From Chloroflexota bacterium (GTDB lineage Bacteria; Chloroflexota; Dormibacteria; Dormibacterales; Dormibacteraceae), in contig VBFH01000024.1 of assembly GCA_005883575.1 (NCBI GenBank), positions 62,001-126,000 on the forward strand: a stretch of 64,000 bases of DNA, in the 5' to 3' direction. Positions 41,264 through 49,939 of the stretch are shown here, in pieces. A program made the translations under genes and the position numbers. A model generated the notes under the pieces. That model was not told where the DNA came from, did not search any database, and saw nothing but the letters and a program-made list of their open reading frames with translations. Within the stretch, counting starts at the first letter, position 1. Every line of letters starts with the position of its first letter.

Positions 41264-42033
41264 ACGGTCCCGTCCTTATCGGTGATGAATGAGGGCAGGT
41301 GGTCGCGCGGCATCTGGTTCGTCTCGACGAGCTGGACGAAGACATCCTCGAGGTTGCGGCCCTCGGGAACGACCTCGCTCATCGTCCCTTCCTTCAACAC
41401 GCGCCCCTTCGCCATGATCGCGACCGTGTCGCACACGAGCTCGACCTCACTGAGCAGGTGGCTGTTGAGAAGGATCGCGACGCCGCTTTGCTTGAGGCGC
41501 TCGATCAGCGCGCGCACGTCGCGCCGGCCCAGCGGGTCGAGGTCGGCGGTGGGCTCGTCGAGGATCAGGAGCTTCGGCCGGCCGAGGATGGCCTGCGCGA
41601 TGCCGAGACGCTGCTTCATGCCTTTCGAGTACTGGCGGATCTGTCGGCGCTCACTCTCCAGTCCGGCAAAAGCGAGCGTCTCGGGGATACGCCGCTTGCG
41701 TTCGGCGTCATCAAGCCCAAGGAGGCTGGAGAAGTAGTCGAGCACCTCGGCCGCGCGAAGAAACTTCGGAAAGTCAGGGTCTTCGGGCGCGAAGCCCAGC
41801 TGGGCGCGCGCCGCCGGATCGCCCGGCGAGGAGCCAAACACCGTGATGGCGCCGCCGTCCGGGCGCAGCAGGCCCGCAATCATCTTCACCACGCTGGTCT
41901 TGCCGGCGCCATTCGGGCCGAGCAGGCCAAAGGCCTGGCCGGCCCCGAGCTCGAGCGTCACGCCGTCCACCGCCCAAGGATCGCGGCGGCGGTAGCGCTT
42001 GCGCAGGTCTCGAACACTCACGACAGCCGCCAT
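41260..42033 (-). CDS. ABC transporter ATP-binding protein
   Basis: 257 aa. Walker A GPNGAGKTSVV, Q-loop FAPEDPDFPKFL, signature YSKGMKQRLGIAQ (variant of LSGGQ common in CcmA/NatA exporters), Walker B LLILDEPTADLD and H-loop LNSHLLSE. Its ATG (42033) is divergent from the MFS gene. Substrate unknown. Confidence 0.92.
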   Translation of the reverse strand: MAAVVSVRDLRKRYRRRDPWAVDGVTLELGAGQAFGLLGPNGAGKTSVVKMIAGLLRPDGGAITVFGSSPGDPAARAQLGFAPEDPDFPKFLRAAEVLDYFSSLLGLDDAERKRRIPETLAFAGLESERRQIRQYSKGMKQRLGIAQAILGRPKLLILDEPTADLDPLGRRDVRALIERLKQSGVAILLNSHLLSEVELVCDTVAIMAKGRVLKEGTMSEVVPEGRNLEDVFVQLVETNQMPRDHLPSFITDKDGTV

Positions 42034-42046
42034 GGGTAGCCGCGAC

Positions 42047-42052
42047 TATAAC
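42047..42052 (+). promoter_or_regulatory. -10 box of the MFS gene (leaderless)
   Basis: TATAAC followed by six bases and GTG 42059. No SD is present, so transcription is expected to start at or beside the start codon. Confidence 0.5.
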
Positions 42053-42058
42053 GGCCCA

Positions 42059-43234
42059 GTGACTGGTCTAGACAGGCGGCAGCGGGTGACGCTCATCTGG
42101 GTGGGCGTGGCTGTGGTCCTGTCCGGATTCCAGGGCTCGATCCTCGTCCTCGCCCTTCCCGCCATCGCCGCCGATTACCACGCCAGCATCCCCGCGCTCT
42201 CGGGCCTGGGCTCGATCCTGGCCATCGGCACCCTTGGGGCGCTGCCCCTGGCCACCCTCGCCGACCGGTTCGGACGGCGCCGCCTGATCGCCACCGGCGT
42301 GGCCGGCTTCTCGCTGGTCAACTTTGGCAGCGCTTTTGCGCCGTCGCTGGCGGACCTGGCCTTGCTGAAGCTGTTTGCGGTGTGCTTCGAGGTCGTCGTG
42401 GTCGGAGTGGCGACGGCGCTGATCGTCGAGGAGGCGCCGCCGGGACGGCGCGGCCAGGCGGTCAGCGTGCTGGCGCTGCTCTCCGGGTTTGGCACCGGCA
42501 TCACTGTGATCGCGTACCCGCTGGTCGCGCCGCACTGGCGCTGGCTCTTCTACGCCAGCGGGATCGGGCTCCCGCTGGCCCCGCTCATCTGGTGGCTTTT
42601 GCCCGAGGGCCGGACCTGGCAGGGCGTGCGCGTGACCGGCTCGGCGATTCGCCTCCTGATGGAGCCGCGGTGGCGGCGCCGCATCATCGTCCTGGCGGTG
42701 ATGTTCGGCCTACTCGCGGTCCTGCTCGAGCCCGCCGGCCTGCTCTACACCGTCTACGCAAGCGCCGTATTGCGCTGGACCCCGGTCGAGATCAGCCTCC
42801 TCGTGGTCGTCTCAGGAGCGGTGGGCGCGGTGTCCTATCTCGCCGGCGGCTATCTCACGGATCGCTACGGTCGCCGGGGGCCGGCGATCGCGCTGACCAT
42901 CGCCACCGCGGGCGCGACCAGCCTCAGCTTTGTCACCGCGACCGTCGGTTTCTTCGTCGGCAACGTGCTCTGGAGCTGTTTCGCCAGCGCGGCCACCCCG
43001 GTCTTCGGCGCGTGGTCCGGAGAGCTGTTTCCGACACGCGCCCGGGCGACGGCCGAGGCCGCGATCGCCCTCGCAGGCGCGGTCGGGAGCATCGCGGGGC
43101 TGCAAGGGGTCGCGCTGCTGGCGGCGTCGGCGGGACTCGGCGGCGCGATCGAGCTCGGAGGCGTGGCCGCCGTCATCGGCGCGCTGCTCCTCTTCCTCTT
43201 GCCGGAGACGAAACAGCAGCCCCTACCCGAGTGA
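42059..43234 (+). CDS. MFS transporter (12 TM)
   Basis: 391 aa. Motif A LATLADRFGRRRLIATGV between TM2 and TM3, and its repeat GYLTDRYGRRGPAIALTI in the second half, are clear; GPGWSGELFPTRARATAEA-like C-terminal loop reads GAWSGELFPTRARA, a pattern seen in sugar/metabolite:H+ symporters. GTG 42059 is preferred over ATG 42032 because TATAAC stands 6 nt upstream. It is followed 25 bp later by the demethylating oxidoreductase, so it may import that pathway's substrate. Confidence 0.85.
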   Translation: MTGLDRRQRVTLIWVGVAVVLSGFQGSILVLALPAIAADYHASIPALSGLGSILAIGTLGALPLATLADRFGRRRLIATGVAGFSLVNFGSAFAPSLADLALLKLFAVCFEVVVVGVATALIVEEAPPGRRGQAVSVLALLSGFGTGITVIAYPLVAPHWRWLFYASGIGLPLAPLIWWLLPEGRTWQGVRVTGSAIRLLMEPRWRRRIIVLAVMFGLLAVLLEPAGLLYTVYASAVLRWTPVEISLLVVVSGAVGAVSYLAGGYLTDRYGRRGPAIALTIATAGATSLSFVTATVGFFVGNVLWSCFASAATPVFGAWSGELFPTRARATAEAAIALAGAVGSIAGLQGVALLAASAGLGGAIELGGVAAVIGALLLFLLPETKQQPLPE

Positions 43235-43259
43235 GGGAATCCCTACGATTCCAAGCCGA

Positions 43260-45656
43260 ATGGAAACCGCACGCGCAGTGGTCATCGGCGGCGGGATCAC
43301 CGGCACAAGCGTCGCCTACCACCTCGCAAAGGCGGGATGGCGCGACGTCGTCCTCCTCGAAAAGGACGAGCTGACAAGCGGGTCGACGTGCCACGCGGCG
43401 GGTCTCGTGACCCAGTTCAACCCCTCGCCGACGATGATGCGATTCCGCACCTACAGCATCGAGGTGTACCAGGAGCTCGGCGTCTTCGAGACGGTCGGCA
43501 GCCTGCGCTTCGCGTCGACCAGGGACCAGCTCATGGAGCTGCAGCGCGGAGTCAGCCGCGCCCGCGGGATCGGCCTCGACGTCGAGCTGGTTTCGGCGGA
43601 AGACGCCGCCCGATTGATGCCGGTCATCAGCAGCGACTCTCTCTACGGCGCGGTCTGGCTGCCGGGCGACGGCCACCTCGACCCGCACAGCGCGACCCAC
43701 GCGCTGGCAGCCGCAGCTCGCAATCTAGGCGCGCGCGTCCTGACGCACCGCCGGGTCACGGGCATCGAGCTCTCGGCCAGAGGCGCCATCACGGCGGTCC
43801 AGACGGAAGCGGGCCGGATCGAGACCGAGGTCGTGGTCGTCGCGGGCGGGATCTGGGGACCACAGATCGCCGCCATGGCGGGCGCGTTCGTGGTCTCGAC
43901 ACCGGTCGACCACCAGCACGCGGCGCTGCTCGCGGTCCCCGGCCACGAGCTGCCGCACGACATGCCCTGCTTCCGCGATCCCGACAACCTGGTCTACGGC
44001 AAGGCCGAGGCGGGCGGGATGGTCCTCGGGGGCTACGAGCTGAACCCGGTCGCGCGGTGGATAGACGGTGTGCCCTGGGATCACGCCGAGATCTCACTGC
44101 CTCCCGATCAGGCACGCTTCGAGCCGCTGCTCGCCGGCGCGGCACGGCGCTTTCCCTTCGTCCACGAGGCGGGCATCGTCAAGCTTGTCTGCCATCCCGA
44201 CGCGATGACGCCTGACGCCGGACCGCTCGTCGGGGCGGTGCCAGGCGCGCGCGGGCTGTACATGGCGGCAGGCCTCTCGCTCAACGGGTTTGGCGGCGCG
44301 GGTGGCATCGGCCGGTCGATCGCCGAGATCGTCACGGGCGGCGAGACCGAGCTCGACCTGTACGCCTACCGACCCTGGCGGTTTGGTCCTGCACATCGAG
44401 CCCCTCGATACGCCGCCGAGCTCGCGCGCGAGACGTACAAGTACTACTACTACCAGCGCTACCCCCTCGACAATGACGAGTGGGCCCGGCCCCGGAGGAC
44501 CAGCGCCCTGCACACCCGCATGCAGGACCTCGGGGCGGTGTTTGGCGTCAAGCACGGGTGGGAGCGGCCTGACTACTTCGACCCAGGACATCCGTGGCGG
44601 CGGGCGGGCGCCGACCAGCGCGCGTTCGGGTTCAAGCGTCCGCCATATTTCGACCTGCTGGCGGCGGAGCACCTGGCGTTTCGCGAGCGCGTGGGCATCA
44701 TCGACATGAGCTCGTTCGGCAAGATCGAGATCACGGGCCCTGGCGCCCTGCCGCTGCTGGAACGCGTGGCCGGCAACCTGATCGACCGCCCCGCGGGTTC
44801 GGTCGTCTATACCCAGCTGCTGGAGAAGGACGGTGGCATCGCCGCCGACGTGACCATCACACGCGTGTCGGCCGACCACTTCCGGCTCGTCACCGGCGCC
44901 GGATACGTGAACAGCGACCTCGGCTGGCTGCAGATGCAGGTGCGCGAGGGCGATCCGCCCGCCCATCTGCGCGAGTCCTCAGAGGATCTCTCCGTGATCG
45001 GTATGTGGGGACCGAAAGCCAGACAGGTGCTGGAGCGCGTAACGCGCGACGACGTGACCGAGCAGGGTTTTGCCTTCATGCGCGCCCGCGAGATCCACGT
45101 GGAGGGAATCGCGGTGTTCGCGCAGCGTGTCACCTATGTCGGCGAATTGGGTTGGGAGCTCTACGTCGAACCGGTCTGGGCGGGCCAGATTTGGGATCGC
45201 CTGATGGCAGCGGGGCATGAGTACGGGATCACGCCCGGCGGCTATCGAGTCCTCGATTCCCTGCGCATGGAGAAGGGCTATCGCTACTACGCCGCGGATA
45301 TGGGCTTGCTGGACAACCCGTTCGAAGCGGGGCTGGGATTTTGCGTGCACCGCGAAAAATGGCCCGCCATCCCGCGCGATGTCACGCGCAGGCTGCGCAC
45401 GCTCGCGGTGGGCGGCGACGACTACGTGCCGATCTACGGCGGCGAGGCGGTGATCAGCGACGGCCACGTCGTCGGCCGCCTTCGCAGCTGCGCCTACGGC
45501 TTCACCGTCAAGAGAAACCTCGCCTATTCCTACCTACCGATCGAGCTCAAGCCTGGCGCGCAGGTCGATGTCGAAGTCTTCGGCCGCCTGCTACGCGCGG
45601 CGGTGATGCCCGACGCGGTGCTGTCCCGGCAGGAGGCCAGACAACACGCAAGCTGA
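43260..45656 (+). CDS. FAD-dependent dimethylglycine/sarcosine dehydrogenase-like protein (DAO + GcvT fusion)
   Basis: 798 aa. Residues 1-370: DAO fold with VVIGGGITGTSVAYHLAKAG; His45 in GSTCHAAGL is where the covalent FAD histidine sits in mammalian DMGDH/SARDH (usual motif has Trp instead of Cys before it). About 375-430: FAO_M linker. About 430-795: GcvT folate-binding domain with KDGGIAADVTITRV and YVGELGWELYVEP. Such enzymes oxidise N-methyl groups and hand formaldehyde-level carbon to THF, with ETF as acceptor. ATG 43260 gives the proper N-terminus. A paralogue is at 53366. Exact substrate not assignable. Confidence 0.88.
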   Translation: METARAVVIGGGITGTSVAYHLAKAGWRDVVLLEKDELTSGSTCHAAGLVTQFNPSPTMMRFRTYSIEVYQELGVFETVGSLRFASTRDQLMELQRGVSRARGIGLDVELVSAEDAARLMPVISSDSLYGAVWLPGDGHLDPHSATHALAAAARNLGARVLTHRRVTGIELSARGAITAVQTEAGRIETEVVVVAGGIWGPQIAAMAGAFVVSTPVDHQHAALLAVPGHELPHDMPCFRDPDNLVYGKAEAGGMVLGGYELNPVARWIDGVPWDHAEISLPPDQARFEPLLAGAARRFPFVHEAGIVKLVCHPDAMTPDAGPLVGAVPGARGLYMAAGLSLNGFGGAGGIGRSIAEIVTGGETELDLYAYRPWRFGPAHRAPRYAAELARETYKYYYYQRYPLDNDEWARPRRTSALHTRMQDLGAVFGVKHGWERPDYFDPGHPWRRAGADQRAFGFKRPPYFDLLAAEHLAFRERVGIIDMSSFGKIEITGPGALPLLERVAGNLIDRPAGSVVYTQLLEKDGGIAADVTITRVSADHFRLVTGAGYVNSDLGWLQMQVREGDPPAHLRESSEDLSVIGMWGPKARQVLERVTRDDVTEQGFAFMRAREIHVEGIAVFAQRVTYVGELGWELYVEPVWAGQIWDRLMAAGHEYGITPGGYRVLDSLRMEKGYRYYAADMGLLDNPFEAGLGFCVHREKWPAIPRDVTRRLRTLAVGGDDYVPIYGGEAVISDGHVVGRLRSCAYGFTVKRNLAYSYLPIELKPGAQVDVEVFGRLLRAAVMPDAVLSRQEARQHAS

Positions 45657-46548
45657 GGAAGCGGCGGCGCGCGTATCCCTCTGGAAGGATCGGCGGGTCA
45701 GCATCTCGCCGCTCTCTGGCGGCCTGACTAACGAGAACTACCTGGTGCAGGTGGACGGCGAGCGCTACGTGATGCGGGTGCCCGGCAAGTCGACAGAGCT
45801 CCTGTCGATCGACCGGGAGAACGAGGTCTCCAACACCAAAGCCGCGGCGACGACGGGCATCGGTCCGAGGGTGCTCGAGCACGTGCCCGGAATCGACGTC
45901 ATGGTCCTCGAGTTCATCGTCGGCTCGACGATGTCGGCGAAGACGCTCCAGTCGCCCCGGATGGCCGCCCGTATGGCGCAATCCTTTCACCGCCTGCACG
46001 GCGCGCCGAGCTTCTTGCGGGACTTCAACATGTTCCGGCTTATCGAGTACTACCTTGGCATCGTCGAGCAGCAGGGCGCGACCATTCCCGAGGGCTACAG
46101 CGATTGGCTGTCCACCGTGAGCGAGATCGAGCGGGCGGTAGACGCCGCCGCGCTGCCGCCGGCCCCGTGCCACAACGACCTCCTGTGCGAGAACTTCATC
46201 GACGACGGGACCACGCTGCGGATCGTCGACTACGAGCTGAGCGGCAACAACGACCCGTGCTTCGACCTTGGCAACACGGCACAGGAGGCGGCGTTCGACC
46301 AGGACCTGAGGGCAGCGCTGTGCGAGGCCTACTTCGGCAGACCGGATGCACGACAGCTGGCGAGGATGAACCTGTTCGCGCTCATGTCCGACGTCGGCTG
46401 GACGCTTTGGGGAGCCATCCAGGCCGGAATCTCGGGGGTCGAGTTCGACTTCCGAGGCTACTACATGGGTCGCTGGGAGCGGGCGCTCGAAGTGCTCCGC
46501 TCCGACGACCTGAGGCGCTGGATGGCGGAGGCCAGCAATTTGACGTAG
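45646..46548 (+). CDS. Choline/ethanolamine kinase-like phosphotransferase; probable ACG start
   Basis: About 300 aa, APH/choline-kinase fold. ISPLSGGLTNENYLV is the nucleotide-binding loop, CHNDLLCENFIDDG the catalytic HxD...N loop and RIVDYELSGNNDPCFDLGN the metal-binding DxE. The first ATG/GTG/TTG in frame is GTG 45745, downstream of the conserved GGLTNENYLV loop. In-frame stop is at about 45613. ACG 45646-45648 has AGGAGG (45631-45636) 9 nt upstream and gives a plausible N-terminus. It overlaps the dehydrogenase stop by 11 bp. Substrate is likely an amino alcohol, by family and context. Confidence 0.8.
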   Translation, partial: TQAEEAAARVSLWKDRRVSISPLSGGLTNENYLVQVDGERYVMRVPGKSTELLSIDRENEVSNTKAAATTGIGPRVLEHVPGIDVMVLEFIVGSTMSAKTLQSPRMAARMAQSFHRLHGAPSFLRDFNMFRLIEYYLGIVEQQGATIPEGYSDWLSTVSEIERAVDAAALPPAPCHNDLLCENFIDDGTTLRIVDYELSGNNDPCFDLGNTAQEAAFDQDLRAALCEAYFGRPDARQLARMNLFALMSDVGWTLWGAIQAGISGVEFDFRGYYMGRWERALEVLRSDDLRRWMAEASNLT

Positions 46549-46618
46549 GGCCCCCATGGTGCTACGTTCCGCGCCGGTATATCGGTCGCATATCGCCGCT
46601 TTGGTGGGAGAAGGGGAG

Positions 46619-47278
46619 TTGGCGGTCGCCGAGCCGGTTGAGGCACGGTCGCAGAGTGAGGTTGCCTACCAGCGCATCCTAGGGCGGATCGTGAGCCTGG
46701 AGATGGCGCCCGGCTCGGTGGTCAACGAGGCCCAGCTGCGCGAAGAGTTGAAGATCGGCCGCACGCCGATCCGGGAGGCCCTGCAGCGCCTGGCCAGGGA
46801 GAACCTGGTCAAGTCCATCCCTCACCGCGGCACATTCGTCACCGACGTCAACATCACCGACCTGGCCCGCATCACGGAGGTGCGCGTGGTGCTCGAGGCG
46901 CACGCGGCCAGGCTCGCCGCGGAGAAGCTGTCGACCGGGGACCGCGATTTGATCGAAGAGCTCCTCGAGCTCGTGGGCCGGGGCTACGTCACCGACCAGC
47001 GCGACCTGATGCAGCTCGACCAGCAGATCCACCGCACGATCTACAGGGCGGCGCGCAATCCCTTCCTCGAGGCCACGCTCGAGCGCTACTTCAACCTCAG
47101 TCTCCGCCTCTGGTATCTCGTGCTCGACCGCGACGTGCGCTTGCGCGAGGCGGTTGACGAGCACGTCGAGCTCCTTCATGCGATCCTCGCCGGGGAAGGC
47201 GAGCGCGCCGAAGCAATCATGCGCAGGCACGTCACCGGCTTCGAGCGCGAGATTCGCAAGGTACTGGTCGAGGGATGA
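46619..47278 (+). CDS. GntR-family regulator, FadR/FCD subgroup
   Basis: 219 aa. wHTH: AYQRILGRIVSLEMAPGSVVNEAQLREELKIGRTPIREALQRLARENLV, then RGTFV; all-helical FCD ligand domain from about residue 80 with metal-site residues in DQQIHRTIYRAARN and EHVELLHAI. I prefer TTG 46619 with GGAG 8 nt upstream; ATG 46556 is also in frame but lacks an SD, and TTGACG/TACGTT promoter-like boxes overlap it. It probably controls the amine catabolic genes around it. Confidence 0.88.
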   Translation: MAVAEPVEARSQSEVAYQRILGRIVSLEMAPGSVVNEAQLREELKIGRTPIREALQRLARENLVKSIPHRGTFVTDVNITDLARITEVRVVLEAHAARLAAEKLSTGDRDLIEELLELVGRGYVTDQRDLMQLDQQIHRTIYRAARNPFLEATLERYFNLSLRLWYLVLDRDVRLREAVDEHVELLHAILAGEGERAEAIMRRHVTGFEREIRKVLVEG

Positions 47279-48210
47279 CCAAGATCTTTTTCGCCACCGA
47301 TCTCCATGGCTCCGAGGTGTGCTGGAAGAAGTTCCTCAACGCCGCCCGCTTCTACGACGCCGACGTCCTCATCTGTGGCGGCGACATGACCGGTAAGGCG
47401 ATCGTGCCCATCGTTTCTGAGAACGGGGCCTTCAGCGTCGTCCTCGGCGGGGAGCAACAGACCGTGCCGGCCGAGCAGGTGGGCGAGGTCGAGGCCACGA
47501 TCCGGCGCAAGGGTTACTACCCGCTCCGCATGAGCGTGGAGCGGCTGCACGAGCTCGACCAGAGCCCGGAGAAGCGTGCCGTGTGCTTCCAGGAGGTGAT
47601 GCTCGAGGGTGTCGACCGCTGGATGAACATGGCGGCCGAGAAGCTGCGCGGATCTGGCATCCGATGCTTCGTGTGCCCGGGCAACGACGACGAGATGGAG
47701 GTGGACGATGTCGTCCGGCGCTCCGAGCTGGTCGAGCTCGGCGAGGGCCGCATGGTCGACATCGACGGGTTCGCGATGATCTCGACCGGCTGGTCGAACC
47801 CGACGCCCTGGAAGACCCACCGCGAAGACTCCGAGGAGCAGCTGGCCGAGCGGATCGAGACCATGGCCTCGCAGATCGCCGATCCCAGGCGGGCCATCTT
47901 CAATCTTCACTGCCCGCCCTTCAAGTCCGGGCTGGACGAGGCGCCGGCCATCGACGCGGACCTGAAGCTGCTGCACGGCGGCCGCGCCCTGCGACCGGTC
48001 GGCTCGACCGCGGTTCGCGAGGCGATCGAACGCCACCAGCCGCTGCTCTCCCTGCACGGCCACATTCATGAGAGCAAAGGCGCGGTGAAGATCGGCAAGA
48101 CGCTGTCCATCAACCCGGGCAGCGCGTATGAGGAGGGGATGTTGATGGGGGCGATCGTCCTGCTGGATGCCAAAAAAGGCATCAAGAGCTATCAGCTGGT
48201 CAACGGATGA
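47275..48210 (+). CDS. Calcineurin-like metallophosphoesterase
   Basis: 311 aa. All five metal motifs are there: DLHG (residue 9), GGDMTG, PGNDDEMEV, NLHCPPF and LHGHIHES. The NPGSAYEEG end is typical of YfcE/MPP-type phosphodiesterases. An insert of about 80 residues (about 50-130) separates motifs 2 and 3. It overlaps the GntR stop by 4 bp. In this operon it may dephosphorylate an intermediate made by the kinase-like protein; that is inference. Confidence 0.85.
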   Translation: MTKIFFATDLHGSEVCWKKFLNAARFYDADVLICGGDMTGKAIVPIVSENGAFSVVLGGEQQTVPAEQVGEVEATIRRKGYYPLRMSVERLHELDQSPEKRAVCFQEVMLEGVDRWMNMAAEKLRGSGIRCFVCPGNDDEMEVDDVVRRSELVELGEGRMVDIDGFAMISTGWSNPTPWKTHREDSEEQLAERIETMASQIADPRRAIFNLHCPPFKSGLDEAPAIDADLKLLHGGRALRPVGSTAVREAIERHQPLLSLHGHIHESKGAVKIGKTLSINPGSAYEEGMLMGAIVLLDAKKGIKSYQLVNG

Positions 48211-48230
48211 AGAGGTAAGGAGGAAGCACT

Positions 48231-49892
48231 ATGGCGGACACAACGATGGGGACGGCCGCAGCCGCGAGGCCGGGCCTGTTCCTCCGCAACGCGACCGGCC
48301 TGGTCAAAGCCTGGTCGACGTTCGACGCGTTCGTTTACTCGTTCTGGTCGATCAACCTGATCACGCTCGGCCTGTACGGAATGTCTTATGTGTACTGGGT
48401 ACCTGATGGACAGCTTCTCGCGGCGATCGTGATCTTCGGGGTGCTCACCACATTCCTTGTCATCACCTACGCGATGTTGGTCAGCGTCATGCCGCGAACC
48501 GGCGGTGACTACGCGTGGCAGAGTCGAGTGCTGGGTGGCGGCCTCGGCTTCGTCCTCTCGATTACCGGCTGGTGGTTCACGCTGTTCCTCTGGGCTCCGA
48601 TCTACGCCAACATCCTCAACGTCCAGTTCTTTCTGCCCCTCGCCTATACCCTCAAGCTGTCGGGCGTCGCCACGTTCTTCACCAGCCAAACAGGCCTCTT
48701 CGTCAGCTGCCTGATCGTTCTCGCATTCGTCAGCGTCGTGGTCACATTGGGCATGGAAACCTATGCGCGGATCCAGAAGATCTGCTTCTGGATTGGGCTG
48801 GGCGGGCTCGTGGTCGTTTGCGGACTTTTGCTTTTCGCAAGCCAGAGCGACTTCCAGCATGCATTCAATCGCGAGGCGGCTTCGCTGTTCGGCGCCAGTG
48901 GAAACGCCTACCAATCGACTATCGATCTGGGGACCAAGGCAGGCTACACGCAGCATGACTTCGGGGCGTTCAGTCTCGGCCCGATCTTCCTGTTGATGCC
49001 CTTCCTTGCCTTCTACCTGCTGTGGCCCAACTGGGGCGCAACGCTCTATGGCGAGGTCCGCGGGGCCAAGGACATCCGCAAGCCCTTCTGGAGCATGTTC
49101 TGGGGCCTGTGGGTGACGATCGGCCTTGTGGCGCTGGTCATGATCCTCATCGTCAAGACCATGGGCTGGCAGTTCTACAACTCCGCCAACGCCGCTTACT
49201 ACAACTACGCCTTCTATGGCGGCGACGCCACCCCGGTTGCCACGTGGCCTTACCCGGTGATGTTCGCCGGGTGGTTGGTGGACAACCACCTCTTCCAGGC
49301 CCTGCTCATCGTCGTCATGGGACTATGGTTCTTCGGCTGGGCGGGCACGCTGTTCCTTTCCTCGACACGAGTGATCTTCGCCGCCGCCTTCGACCGGGTT
49401 CTCCCTTCGTGGGCGGCCAACATCTCGGCCAGGCGGCGCGTGCCGTACGGCTCCCTCGTCCTGATGATCGTGCCGTCGGTCGTGATCAGCGCGATCTATT
49501 CCTATGTCCCCAAGTTCCAGAGCGTCTTCCTGGACGCCACCGCCGTTCTCGCGTTGACTTTCCTGGCCACTGTGGTCGCGGCGATCATCCTGCCCTGGCG
49601 GCGGAAGGATCTGTATGAAGCCTCGCCTGTCGCCAACTACAAGGTTGCCGGGGTGCCGACGATCACGGTTGTCGCGGTTATCACCGCGATATTCCTGCTG
49701 TTCATGCTCTACGAGTGGTCGTTTAACAGCAGTAATCTCTATGGGACCTCGTTCCAGGCAACCCTTAACTCCGTGTACTACTTCCTCGCCACGTACGTGG
49801 TGGCAATCGCCATCTACCTCGTCGCGCGAATCGTCCGCAGCAGGCAAGGTATCGACCTGCGCCGGATCCACCATGAGATACCGGTTGAATAG
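48231..49892 (+). CDS. APC-superfamily amino acid/amine permease
   Basis: 553 aa with 12 or more TM helices. VKAWSTFDAFVYSFWSINLIT is TM1 with the unwound motif region; PRTGGDYAWQSRVLGGGLGF matches the APC TM2-3 segment. An extended loop (about residues 205-250) and a late soluble tail differ from basic amino-acid permeases. AGGAGG-like SD precedes ATG 48231. It is the likely importer for the island's substrate and is followed by an intrinsic terminator. Confidence 0.87.
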   Translation: MADTTMGTAAAARPGLFLRNATGLVKAWSTFDAFVYSFWSINLITLGLYGMSYVYWVPDGQLLAAIVIFGVLTTFLVITYAMLVSVMPRTGGDYAWQSRVLGGGLGFVLSITGWWFTLFLWAPIYANILNVQFFLPLAYTLKLSGVATFFTSQTGLFVSCLIVLAFVSVVVTLGMETYARIQKICFWIGLGGLVVVCGLLLFASQSDFQHAFNREAASLFGASGNAYQSTIDLGTKAGYTQHDFGAFSLGPIFLLMPFLAFYLLWPNWGATLYGEVRGAKDIRKPFWSMFWGLWVTIGLVALVMILIVKTMGWQFYNSANAAYYNYAFYGGDATPVATWPYPVMFAGWLVDNHLFQALLIVVMGLWFFGWAGTLFLSSTRVIFAAAFDRVLPSWAANISARRRVPYGSLVLMIVPSVVISAIYSYVPKFQSVFLDATAVLALTFLATVVAAIILPWRRKDLYEASPVANYKVAGVPTITVVAVITAIFLLFMLYEWSFNSSNLYGTSFQATLNSVYYFLATYVVAIAIYLVARIVRSRQGIDLRRIHHEIPVE

Positions 49893-49903
49893 GATTGCAA
49901 CGC

Positions 49904-49933
49904 CCGCCGGGCGCAAGCCCGGCGGCTAGTTTT
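49904..49933 (+). terminator. Intrinsic terminator after the permease gene
   Basis: CCGCCGGGC (49904-49912), GCAA tetraloop, GCCCGGCGG (49917-49925), then CTAGTTTT. It ends 7 bp before the next start codon, so the alcohol dehydrogenase transcript either reads through or starts very close by. Confidence 0.75.
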
Positions 49934-49939
49934 CCAGCG

